A stretch of 13,675 bases of DNA, taken from positions 1-13,675 of the forward strand of contig NZ_JNWK01000103.1 of NCBI RefSeq assembly GCF_000716445.1, written 5' to 3'. The stretch's first letter is position 1, and the number at the start of each line of letters is the position of its first letter. This DNA is from Streptomyces wedmorensis (GTDB taxonomy: Bacteria; Actinomycetota; Actinomycetes; Streptomycetales; Streptomycetaceae). The notes beneath the pieces were generated by a model. The model made no database searches. It worked only from the letters and a program-made list of their open reading frames with translations, and was not told where the DNA came from. Positions 1 through 5,883 of this stretch are shown here, piece by piece. The position numbers and the translations under genes were made by a program.

Positions 1-83
1 ACGACATCGCCCGCGACCTGACTATCTGGATGGCCGCCCGCGACTTCCCCGGACGGCCAACCAGGCAGGTCAGCGAGTTCTAA
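1..83 (+). CDS. 3' end of an unrecognised gene
   Basis: An open frame enters from the left edge and stops at TAA (81-83). Its last 26 residues end ...FPGRPTRQVSEF. The codons have the G/C-rich third positions expected of high-GC actinobacterial coding DNA, which is the main reason to call it a gene. I do not recognise the family and too little is present to assign a function. It converges on the minus-strand CRISPR arrays: the first repeat starts only 25 nt after the stop codon, leaving no room for an obvious terminator. It could instead be a chance open frame, since only 83 bases are visible. Confidence 0.45.
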   Translation, partial: DIARDLTIWMAARDFPGRPTRQVSEF

Positions 84-107
84 AACACGGCCTAGACGTA
101 CCGGTGC

Positions 108-380
108 GGGATCATCCCCGCAGGCGCGGGGAGCAGAGGACCTTGGCGGCGGCGGCGTTGTTGAAGGGGGGATCATCCCCGCAGGCGCGGGGAGCAGCAG
201 GGATACCCATACCGCGAGGCTCTGGCGTCGGGATCATCCCCGCAGGCGCGGGGAGCAGGCCGTTCATGAGGGAGGCCAGGAATTCGGCCTGGGATCATCC
301 CCGCAGGCGCGGGGAGCAGGTCGATGCCGAGGACGGGCCGGATGCCGTGCTGGGATCATCCCCGCAGGCGCGGGGAGCAG
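108..380 (-). CRISPR. CRISPR array 1, type I-E, 5 repeats and 4 spacers
   Basis: Five identical 29-nt repeats start at 108, 169, 230, 291 and 352, with exact 61-bp period and four 32-nt spacers. On the plus strand the repeat is GGGATCATCCCCGC, loop AGGC, GCGGGGAGCAG. The palindromic CCCCGC/GCGGGG stem is the Cas6e substrate hairpin. Orientation is minus, from the conserved leader on the right side (381-449) and from comparison with the repeats next to cas2. It differs from the main array by T for C at repeat position 5 and by AGGC for GCGT in the loop. The leader-distal repeat at 108 is intact, unlike the decayed trailer repeats of the main and right-hand arrays. All machinery is encoded at 3753-13192. 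Confidence 0.97.
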
Positions 381-449
381 ACTGCGTGACCTGCGATTTT
401 ACGACGCCCCCAACCCGTTCCACACCACTTTCACCGAAACCGACAAACC
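381..449 (-). promoter_or_regulatory. CRISPR leader of array 1
   Basis: The 69 nt next to the last repeat share four blocks with the sequences at 567-635 and 3452-3520, at identical distances from the repeat edge: TGACCTGC at +7 (387-394), a TTTTAC block at +16 to +21 (396-401), CCACTTTCACCGAAAC at +45 (425-440) and AAACC at +65 (445-449). Read on the minus strand, the second block is TAAAAT, a good -10-like hexamer that would start transcription a few nt before the first repeat. No conserved -35 sits 17-18 nt upstream. GTTTCGGTGAAAGTGG may be a protein-binding or integration-guidance element. Leader identity rests on position and conservation; the promoter role is inference. Confidence 0.8.
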
Positions 450-477
450 GCTCACCACCCCCTCCCCCGCACAACCA

Positions 478-566
478 GGAGCCATCCCCCCGGGCGCAGG
501 GAGCAGTTCGGTCTTGGGTCCGAGGGTGACCTCGGCCAGGGACCACCCCGCGAGTGCGTGGAGCAG
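478..566 (-). CRISPR. Decayed 2-repeat CRISPR array (array 2)
   Basis: Two degenerate repeats flank one 32-nt spacer (507-538). The first (478-506, 29 nt) carries swapped bases at positions 3-4 and several stem changes. The second (539-566) has lost one base and has a mutated stem half (GCGTGG for GCGGGG). Both keep the GGAGCAG end. The mutated stems should weaken Cas6e recognition. The right side carries a full copy of the leader blocks (567-635), so this is a once-functional array in the same orientation as the others. It begins only 28 nt beyond the leader of array 1, so two array-leader units are stacked head to tail. Confidence 0.85.
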
Positions 567-635
567 ACTGTGTGACCTGCGGCTTTACGGTGCACCAAAT
601 CTGTTCCGCACCACTTTCACCGAAACCCCCAAACC
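567..635 (-). promoter_or_regulatory. CRISPR leader of array 2
   Basis: Second copy of the leader: TGACCTGC at 573-580, CTTTAC (TAAAG on the minus strand) at 582-587, CCACTTTCACCGAAAC identical at 611-626 and AAACC at 631-635. Offsets from the repeat edge are +7, +16, +45 and +65, exactly as in the other two copies. The -10-like hexamer is weaker here (TAAAGC). The 16-bp core is intact although the repeats beside it have decayed, which suggests either selection on the leader or recent loss of the array. Confidence 0.78.
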
Positions 636-699
636 GGTCAAAACTCTCAACTCGACCCGTACACACAAAGAGCAGTGGCTTTGCGCCGGCCTCCGCCTG

Positions 700-1071
700 T
701 CACTCCTCGCCGGAGAAGCGTTCCCACGCAGACTGACGAGTGATGCCGAAGGTCTCGCCGATCCGCGTCCAGGTCACCCCACGTCGCCGCAGTTCCTGAA
801 CCCACAGGCGCAGCTCAGCCTCGGCTCGGTCGATTTCCGCGGCGACACGAGGGAGATGATTCAAGATCTCTTCGTCCGTCATGGAGACCCAGGCGCGGAT
901 ACCCTGCGCCGAAGGCTCCCCGATCGTCCCGGCAACGATCCGCTCCGCCAGTGCCACGCACTCGCCGCAGATGTAGACACCGGGTCCCGAGACCAGCTTG
1001 CCGACCTCGGAGCCCGGCTTCCCGCAGAAGGAGCAGTGGGTGGGGTCCTCGGACTGTGCAGTGACTGACAT
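700..1071 (-). CDS. Small ClpX-type C4 zinc-finger protein with C-terminal HTH
   Basis: 123 aa. The N-terminus has a C4 zinc finger, C13-x2-C16 ... C35-x2-C38, with the spacing and the YICGEC signature of the ClpX zinc-binding domain. No AAA+ ATPase domain follows. Residues about 65-90 are acidic and helical. The C-terminus (about 93-120, with [20 protein letters not shown]) looks like a helix-turn-helix. The ATG at 1071 is chosen because GGGAAGG lies 5 nt upstream and a promoter lies just before it. The ClpX finger is known to bind adaptors and substrates; here a DNA-binding or adaptor role is inference. Two identical 17-bp palindromes over its promoter suggest autoregulation. It is transcribed toward arrays 2 and 1, so read-through could reach them. 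No known cas gene matches it. Confidence 0.85.
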   Translation of the reverse strand: MSVTAQSEDPTHCSFCGKPGSEVGKLVSGPGVYICGECVALAERIVAGTIGEPSAQGIRAWVSMTDEEILNHLPRVAAEIDRAEAELRLWVQELRRRGVTWTRIGETFGITRQSAWERFSGEE

Positions 1072-1084
1072 GACAACCTTCCCG

Positions 1085-1109
1085 TTCTGTCAGGGTTCCC
1101 CTGACAGAA
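1085..1109. promoter_or_regulatory. Operator-like palindrome O1 over the predicted transcription start
   Basis: Perfect inverted repeat with 11-bp arms, TTCTGTCAGGG and CCCTGACAGAA, around a TTC centre. Its core, GTCAGGGTTCCCCTGAC (1089-1105), is the exact reverse complement of the second site at 1117-1133. It lies directly downstream of the -10 hexamer. As RNA it could also fold as a hairpin, but two copies in opposite orientation around a promoter fit a dimeric DNA-binding protein better. Confidence 0.7.
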
Positions 1110-1135
1110 TATGGACGTCAGGGGAACCCTGACAA
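1106..1135 (-). promoter_or_regulatory. Promoter of the zinc-finger gene
   Basis: On the minus strand, TTGTCA (1130-1135; one mismatch to TTGACA) and TATTCT (1106-1111; TANNNT form) are separated by 18 bp. Transcription would start near 1099-1100, about 28 nt before the ATG at 1071. The operator at 1117-1133 covers the spacer and most of the -35 element. The operator centred on 1097 covers the predicted start. This is the geometry of a repressible promoter, though no start site has been mapped. Confidence 0.6.
1117..1133. promoter_or_regulatory. Operator-like palindrome O2 over the -35 region
   Basis: GTCAGGG-GAA-CCCTGAC, a 17-bp palindrome with 7-bp arms, identical to the core of the first site on the other strand. 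The two centres are 28 bp apart (1097 and 1125). It overlaps the -35 element at 1130-1135. The likely ligand is the HTH protein encoded at 700-1071, by proximity only. Confidence 0.7.
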
Positions 1136-1206
1136 GACAGTCACCCGGCTCACACCCCGGCCGCTACAACCCCTAAAAAATGAAGGAGATCACCCCCGGA
1201 AGAGCA

Positions 1207-1414
1207 AAAACCACCCCCACACAAACAGGGAACAGGCCGAGTTCCTTCTTCTCCCACTCGGTCTGCGGGAACCACCCCCGCGCGTGCGGGGAGCAGCGGA
1301 GGCTGCTCAGGTAGGCGTCGAAGAGCCGGGGACCATCCCCGCGCGGGGAGCAGGGTGACACTCTCGCCCGGTCCATCCAGGCGATGGGGCCATCCCCACA
1401 CCAGCGGGAGGCAG
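1207..1414 (-). CRISPR. Eroded 4-repeat CRISPR array without a leader (array 3)
   Basis: Four degenerate repeats keep the array spacing. They lie at 1207-1235 (right third GGGAACAG kept, loop destroyed), 1268-1296 (nearly intact), 1329-1353 (25 nt; four bases lost at the loop, CCCCGCGCGGGG) and 1386-1414 (stem disrupted, GCGGGAGGCAG). All three spacers (1236-1267, 1297-1328, 1354-1385) are exactly 32 nt. None of the leader blocks found beside the other arrays is present at the expected offsets to the right, so it probably no longer gains spacers. The second repeat could still form the hairpin. Confidence 0.82.
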
Positions 1415-1613
1415 TCGGTCAGGGCAGTTTCCGGATCCTCGGTGACAGGTCCAACGCCGCGAGCTGCCGGCGTCAGGGCCGCGGCCGCGGGGGCACGCTC
1501 CGCTGTCAGCAGTGTGCTTGGAGCCGGACGGAGAAGTGAGTCATGCCGGTGGCGAGTGTTTAGGACGGGCGGGGGCGAGTAGGCGGGGGGCAAGACCAAT
1601 CCGGTTGCTTCAC
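1415..1613 (+). other. Intergenic stretch upstream of csbD
   Basis: No convincing gene or RNA is visible here. A weak stress-sigma-like promoter can be proposed: GTTT at 1558-1561, then 15 nt, then GAGTAG, which partly fits the Streptomyces SigB form GTTT...GGGTAT. CsbD genes are often under general-stress sigma control, but the match is only partial. Single GTCAGGG half-sites occur at 1418-1424 and 1472-1478, without the second arm. Confidence 0.25.
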
Positions 1614-1620
1614 GAGGAGG
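1614..1620 (+). promoter_or_regulatory. Strong ribosome-binding site of csbD
   Basis: GAGGAGG, 5 nt before the ATG at 1626, is a near-perfect anti-16S match and fixes the start of a 57-codon gene that might otherwise be dismissed for its size. Confidence 0.8.
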
Positions 1621-1625
1621 TCCCG

Positions 1626-1799
1626 ATGTCGGGCACGGAGAAGAGCAAGGCCCATACCGAGCAGGCCAAGGGCAAGGTCAAGGAGACCGTAGGCCGCGCC
1701 GTCGGCAACGAGCGCATGGCCGCCGAAGGCCGCGCCGACCAGACCAAGGGCCACGCACGCCAGGCCAAGGAAGACATCAAGGACACCTTCCGGCATTAA
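1626..1799 (+). CDS. CsbD-family stress-response protein
   Basis: 57 aa, very hydrophilic, rich in Lys, Glu, Ala and Gly, with the CsbD pattern AKGKVKETVGRAVGNERMAAEG followed by a second charged helix with KGHARQAKEDIKD. The length and repeated EQ(A/T)KGK-type segments fit the small soluble proteins of this family. The molecular role of CsbD proteins is poorly defined; in Bacillus csbD is under the general stress sigma factor. There is no signal peptide or membrane segment. The gene has its own ribosome-binding site and terminator and is the only complete plus-strand gene in the window, so it is a separate transcription unit between two CRISPR arrays and is probably unrelated to the immune system. 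Confidence 0.9.
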   Translation: MSGTEKSKAHTEQAKGKVKETVGRAVGNERMAAEGRADQTKGHARQAKEDIKDTFRH

Positions 1800-1818
1800 G
1801 CCACCCCACACCCCACAT

Positions 1819-1864
1819 CCCGTAGGGCCCCGGCCACTCCCCCGGTCGGGGCCCTACGGGTTTT
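1819..1864 (+). terminator. Intrinsic terminator after csbD
   Basis: Inverted repeat with 17-bp arms at 1819-1835 (CCCGTAGGGCCCCGGCC) and 1844-1860, one mismatch, an 8-nt loop and TTTT directly after. It is 19 nt past the csbD stop. It should also shield the gene and the main array from each other: minus-strand transcripts leaving the array trailer at 1960 meet the same stem from the other side. Confidence 0.9.
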
Positions 1865-1959
1865 CAGAGCGTGTCGGCGCGCCGTGACGTGAAGAAGTCT
1901 CCGAATGCAGCGCCGGCCAAGTAGCGGGGGGACAGGATGTGAACCTGTGTGGCCAGGTT

Positions 1960-3451
1960 GGGACCATCCCCGCGCGTACGAGGAGCAGTCGGCCTCCTTG
2001 TCGATCTGTCCTTGGACCGAGGGACCATCCCCGGGCGAGCGAGGAGCAGCACTTCCCGTGGGCCACGCCTGAGGACGTGACGGGACCATCCCCGCGCGTG
2101 CGGGGAGCAGCCGGCCAGGACGTTCAGCAGGCCCGACTTGCCGGGACCATCCCCGCGCGTGCGGGGAGCAGCTGGGCGGGTTTGTCGAACGCCTTGACCC
2201 TGGGGACCATCCCCGCGCGTGCGGGGAGCAGCGGACCCGCAGTTTGCCCGGGGCGTCTGCGTTGGGACCATCCCCGCGCGTGCGGGGAGCAGGTCCGCGA
2301 TCCTCGCCTATCAGGCACCGGGGAGGGACCATCCCCGCGCGTGCGGGGAGCAGTCGGCGTCGTCCTCGCGGAACTCGGTGTCGTAGGGACCATCCCCGCG
2401 CGTGCGGGGAGCAGGCGGTGGAGCTGGAGTGGTACCTGCCGGTCGCGGGACCATCCCCGCGCGTGCGGGGAGCAGCCGTCCGGGTCGCATCCGGGCGGCC
2501 CTTTCGCGGAACCATCCCCGCGCGTGCGGGGAGCAGCTCGAACTGAACCGCGTCGAGTACGACTCGCGGGGACCATCCCCGCGCGTGCGGGGAGCAGTAC
2601 CGGCTGTACGTGGACGGCACCACGATGTGGGGACCATCCCCGCGCGTGCGGGGAGCAGCGGGCATGCGAATCAAGATCTTGAGCCTTGTGGGGACCATCC
2701 CCGCGCGTGCGGGGAGCAGTTCTTCGTGATCTTGTGTTGGAGGATCTGGTAGGGACCATCCCCGCGCGTGCGGGGAGCAGTCACCGGGGGCCACGCCCAA
2801 CTCGCTCCGCTCGGGACCATCCCCGCGCGTGCGGGGAGCAGCGACGCCAGGGCCCGCTTGCCCTTCTCGCCGAGGGACCATCCCCGCGCGTGCGGGGAGC
2901 AGCGTTGCGTTACGGACGGCGCTGGCCGAGGCTGGGGACCATCCCCGCGCGTGCGGGGAGCAGGAGAGGCGCTTTCATGTCGCTGCGTCCTGTGAGGGAC
3001 CATCCCCGCGCGTGCGGGGAGCAGGCCGTAGCCGACCACGGGGTTGGACTCGAACCGGGACCATCCCCGCGCGTGCGGGGAGCAGTGGCCACCCCGCGAA
3101 CGGAACCACCAGTGATCGGGACCATCCCCGCGCGTGCGGGGAGCAGAGTTCGAGGGTGGAGCGGACGTCCCAGGTAGCGGGACCATCCCCGCGCGTGCGG
3201 GGAGCAGAGCCACATGAACTCGCCGAGCGTCCGGTCCTCGGGACCATCCCCGCGCGTGCGGGGAGCAGCTTCAGCTAGCTTGCTCCTGCGGTCGCCGATT
3301 GGGACCATCCCCGCGCGTGCGGGGAGCAGACGTGGCCGAGATCCTTCAGGGCGACGTCAACGGGACCATCCCCGCGCGTGCGGGGAGCAGTTCGTCGCGT
3401 TCAGCGGCATGGGGGTGCCGTTGGGACCATCCCCGCGCGTGCGGGGAGCAG
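1960..3451 (-). CRISPR. Main CRISPR array, type I-E, 25 repeats and 24 spacers (array 4)
   Basis: Twenty-five 29-nt repeats, plus-strand consensus GGGACCATCCCCGC, loop GCGT, GCGGGGAGCAG. The period is 61 bp except once: the spacer at 2172-2202 has 31 nt. Transcription is on the minus strand from the leader at 3452-3520; the newest spacer is 3391-3422. The two leader-distal repeats (1960-1988 and 2021-2049) show stem-arm changes (ACGAGGAGCAG; GGCGAGCGAGGAGCAG), the usual trailer decay. One internal repeat (2508-2536) has A for G at position 3. No two spacers appear alike. The array lies next to cas2 and its repeat is presumably the one acquisition uses now. Open frames across it (peptides such as SPHARGW and PARAGMVP) are repeat artefacts. 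Confidence 0.99.
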
Positions 3452-3520
3452 TCTGGATGACCTGCTGTTTTACCGCACGAGCACCCCCGCCGGAACCACT
3501 TTCACCGAAACGAATAAACC
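3452..3520 (-). promoter_or_regulatory. CRISPR leader of the main array
   Basis: Third leader copy, between cas2 and the main array: TGACCTGC at 3458-3465, GTTTTA (TAAAAC on the minus strand, -10-like) at 3467-3472, CCACTTTCACCGAAAC at 3496-3511 and AAACC at 3516-3520. Offsets from the repeat edge (+7, +16, +45, +65) equal those of the other two leaders, while the bases between blocks differ freely. This is the expected site for pre-crRNA transcription and Cas1-Cas2 integration. No conserved -35 hexamer is evident. Confidence 0.85.
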
Positions 3521-3752
3521 AGACATAACCCACCCTCACCTGGCCCCAACCTCACAGGCACGAGCGCAGAACGCATCAACAGAACCTTCACTCGCCTGGT
3601 CCGCACCTCTCCCCTACCGATCGGCAGGCGTGCCTCGACACCTCCTGACAGCCCCGCGGGAGCTAGAGCGATTGATGTACCAGGTGAGGTTGAACTTCGG
3701 GGCGGGGCCGTCCCTGCTGGAGCGGGCGCAGTCTGTGCCCCTCTGTGAGTGC
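3521..3752 (-). other. Non-coding stretch between cas2 and the leader
   Basis: 232 bases between the cas2 stop and the conserved leader. I see no gene, repeat, or strong hairpin with a T-run, so nothing clearly stops cas operon transcripts before the array. The distal part of the leader may extend into it, but the other two leaders show no matching sequence here. Confidence 0.4.
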
Positions 3753-4115
3753 TTACCTGCGTCCGAATCTGCGTCGCTTGGAGGCGTTGCTCCAACCGGG
3801 CTTGCCCTGTGTGCTGCTCGCCGGCCCAGAACCGGCGCCGCCTTCTGTGGGGCGGTGGATGAGGGTCAGGCCCTCGTGGTCGACGGGGTTCCAGGCGTGG
3901 TCGAAGGTGCGGAAGGTGTATCCCTGCTCGTTGTTGGTCGTGTGGGCGAGCAGTGCTCTGCCCTGCCCGGCGTACTGCTGAACCTCGTTCCACAGGACGT
4001 CACGGATCCTCGCTGAGGGGTTTCCGATGAAGACGCCGGCGGAGATCTCCAGAAGCCAGCGGGTCAGGAACCCTCTGAGGCCCGCCGGGCAGTTGGTCAG
4101 AACGATCACGGTCAC
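3753..4115 (-). CDS. cas2: Cas2e, type I-E spacer-acquisition subunit
   Basis: 120 aa. The first ~90 residues match the Cas2e/CT1978 family very closely: NCPAGLRGFLTRWLLEISAG, GNPSARIRDVLW, then the NNEQGYTFRT and DHAWNPVDHEGLTLIHRP segments. Cas2 dimers bridge two Cas1 dimers in the integrase and have a structural role. The start is GTG at 4115, overlapping the cas1 stop as GTGA, which couples translation of the two partners. Residues about 91-120 form a Gly/Ser-rich then basic tail (ends KRRRFGRR) beyond the length of E. coli Cas2 (94 aa). The gene is last in the operon and followed by leader and array. Confidence 0.96.
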   Translation of the reverse strand: MTVIVLTNCPAGLRGFLTRWLLEISAGVFIGNPSARIRDVLWNEVQQYAGQGRALLAHTTNNEQGYTFRTFDHAWNPVDHEGLTLIHRPTEGGAGSGPASSTQGKPGWSNASKRRRFGRR

Positions 4116-5107
4116 CAGGTCAGCGCCATCTCTTCAAGGCCGCTTCCCTCTCCGCCGCCGTCGCCGTCACCGTGGTTCCAGCCGGCCGGCACCCGCCCAC
4201 CACGGTCGCTTTGCAGCATGACGATGTCCCGGGCACCTTCCAGATCGATCTCCCCGGTCTCGTCCGGCCCCAGGAGGAGCCGCTTGATGTCGCCGACGCA
4301 GCGGTCCAGCAAGGACGTGTCGTGGATGCGATCACGAAGGGCCCTGCGCGTACGGGAGCCGACGTCTTCCTCCCCTTCGGCTGCGATCTCGAAGGCCACA
4401 GGGATGCCGATGTCCGTCTTGTAGAGGTCGGCCACGTCCAGGACGAAGGAGAGCTCGTGGCCGGAATGGACGAAGCCGAGCGCCGGACTGCATCCCAGGG
4501 ACGTGACCACGGCATGAGCGACGCCGTACATGCACTGTGCCGCTGCCGTGATCGCCTGGTTGACCGCATCGCCCGCGGTGAAGTCGCCAGGAACGTACCT
4601 GCGACCGCGCCACGGCACTCCCGTCCGGGCGGACTGTGCGCGGTAGCACTTCTTCACACGGTCGCCCTCGCGGCCGAGGAGTTCACGGCGGGTCGCTCCG
4701 CTGGGGTCCTCGTCAGGGAATCTCAACCGGTACATGGCACGCGCGACAGCGAGCCGCGAGCGGGCATTGGCCCACTGGATGGCCTGGGACTCGGCCAAAG
4801 CGGAGGAGCGGCTCAGTGCGCGCCCGCTGGCGTAGTACCGCACTCCCTGCTCCCCCACCCAGACCACGGCCGCGCCGGTTTCCCCCAGGACGCTCATCGC
4901 CTGGTGGGTGACGCGGGTGCCGGGTCCGAGCAGCAGGGTGCCGATCGTCGCCGAGGGGATGTGGGTGACGCCGTCCGCGTCGGTGGCGGTGATGGCGTTG
5001 GCGTCCCGGTGCACCGTGCAGCGCTCGAGGTAGACGAAGGACATGCGCTCGCTGACGCGGGTCAGCTCTCGTGGGGAGAGCGCCCCGCGTTGTGAGACGG
5101 TCGTCAA
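4112..5107 (-). CDS. cas1: Cas1e, CRISPR integrase
   Basis: 331 aa. Type I-E Cas1 cuts and joins prespacers into the first repeat, together with Cas2. By alignment with E. coli Cas1, the metal-binding residues are E147 (in GREGDRVK), H214 (in GFVHSGHELSFV), and D224/D227 (in VLDVADLYKTD). The start is TTG at 5107: it gives the family-typical N-terminus MTTVSQRGALSPRELTR, has AAGGAG 7 nt upstream, and overlaps the cas6e stop as TTGA. An ATG 45 nt upstream would add 15 residues inside cas6e and lacks these supports. The last ~30 residues are a Gly/Asp-rich tail that E. coli Cas1 (305 aa) lacks. It overlaps cas2 by 4 nt. Confidence 0.96.
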   Translation of the reverse strand: MTTVSQRGALSPRELTRVSERMSFVYLERCTVHRDANAITATDADGVTHIPSATIGTLLLGPGTRVTHQAMSVLGETGAAVVWVGEQGVRYYASGRALSRSSALAESQAIQWANARSRLAVARAMYRLRFPDEDPSGATRRELLGREGDRVKKCYRAQSARTGVPWRGRRYVPGDFTAGDAVNQAITAAAQCMYGVAHAVVTSLGCSPALGFVHSGHELSFVLDVADLYKTDIGIPVAFEIAAEGEEDVGSRTRRALRDRIHDTSLLDRCVGDIKRLLLGPDETGEIDLEGARDIVMLQSDRGGRVPAGWNHGDGDGGGEGSGLEEMALTW

Positions 5108-5883
5108 CGCACCGCTCCTTGTGTGAGGGGTGCCAGCGTCATCAGGCCGCATCCGTAGGCCTTGGCCTTGCCAAGTCCTTGTGTGAGGGTTCGGCGCATC
5201 AGAGCGGGATCGGTGACCTCGAGCCGTCCGTCGAAGGTGACCGTGACGAGGGTGACGGGCTTGCCGCGCCTGGCGCCGGTGGGCCGGGATTTTTCGAAGG
5301 CGTGGGAGCGGTGGTCGCGGACCGTGACTTCGTAGCGGTCGCCGTGGTGCTCGCGCCCCTGGTGGGTGGTTCCGCCCGGCAGCAGCCGCTTGTCCTTGGG
5401 TTTTTCGAGGATGCGGAACCCGCCGCGCTCCTGCCGTCCTTCGTCCAGCAGCCAGCCGATCTGGTGGTACGCGGTCAGGTGGGCCGTGCGCTTGCGCGGC
5501 TCATCGTCCGTGCGGCGGATGTGGTGCACCGGGTTGGCCGTCAGACGGAACCCCCACTGGCCTCCTTCCACCAGGCGGTCCAGGAGCGGGGTGTAGGAGC
5601 GGGTCTGCCAGCCGGGGCCGTCGACCATGGCGGTCGGCCAGCCAGCCTGTTCGACCAGGTGCGTGAGGTCGGGGGCGTCGGGACTGACGAGGAAGAGGAA
5701 GACCTCGCCCGGTGCGTTGTGGTCCAGGCGCCAGAGCACCCGGGGGGCGTTGGGGGCCGGCTGGTCGGTGGGCAGCAGTTGGGGGAACGATGCCATCACG
5801 GCGGCATGCATGATCTGCCGTGAGGACAAAAGGCGGCGGGCACCGGTGCGGGCGGCGTTGAGCCGGAAGCGGGTCAGGTACAT
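5104..5883 (-). CDS. cas6e: Cas6e, crRNA-processing endoribonuclease
   Basis: 259 aa, CasE/Cse3 family. It binds the repeat hairpin, cuts at its 3' base to free mature crRNA and stays bound as part of Cascade. The N-terminus MYLTRFRLNAARTGARRLL and the SSRQIMHAAVMASFP segment are typical; H26 is the likely catalytic histidine (equivalent to H26 of Thermus Cse3 and H20 of E. coli). The glycine-rich loop GLGKAKAYGCG lies near residues 236-246. It is longer than E. coli Cas6e (199 aa), as usual in actinobacteria. ATG at 5883 shares one base with the cas5e stop (TGATG). The stems it must recognise are CCCCGC/GCGGGG in all intact arrays, but the loops differ. Confidence 0.96.
   Translation of the reverse strand: MYLTRFRLNAARTGARRLLSSRQIMHAAVMASFPQLLPTDQPAPNAPRVLWRLDHNAPGEVFLFLVSPDAPDLTHLVEQAGWPTAMVDGPGWQTRSYTPLLDRLVEGGQWGFRLTANPVHHIRRTDDEPRKRTAHLTAYHQIGWLLDEGRQERGGFRILEKPKDKRLLPGGTTHQGREHHGDRYEVTVRDHRSHAFEKSRPTGARRGKPVTLVTVTFDGRLEVTDPALMRRTLTQGLGKAKAYGCGLMTLAPLTQGAVR
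5115..5120 (-). promoter_or_regulatory. Ribosome-binding site that fixes the TTG start of cas1
   Basis: AAGGAG on the minus strand, inside the last codons of cas6e, 7 nt before TTG at 5107-5105. It is the reason for preferring the rare start codon over the upstream ATG at 5152. Confidence 0.75.

Noticed and set aside
514..1068. Plus-strand open frame over leader 2 and the zinc-finger gene
   Set aside because: It overlaps a leader and is antisense to a gene with a clear zinc-finger motif, promoter and ribosome-binding site; no domain or start signal supports it.
1418..1478. GTCAGGG half-sites as further operators
   Set aside because: The second arm is missing in both cases and heptamers of this kind arise by chance in GC-rich DNA.
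1415..1480. A possible decayed leader for the fossil array
   Set aside because: The 16-bp leader core expected at 1459-1474 is absent and similarity next to the repeat is too faint to claim.
1796..3308. Long open frames on both strands across the main array, giving repetitive Arg/Gly/Pro-rich proteins
   Set aside because: The peptides (SPHARGW, PARAGMVP, RTRGDGP and their opposites) are translations of the 29-nt repeat in three frames because the 61-bp period is not a multiple of three. They are CRISPR artefacts, not genes.
1960..3451. A coding-strand bias of spacers, since many read as plausible peptides in crRNA orientation
   Set aside because: Most 32-nt GC-rich sequences have at least one open frame, so this is not evidence without protospacer matches.
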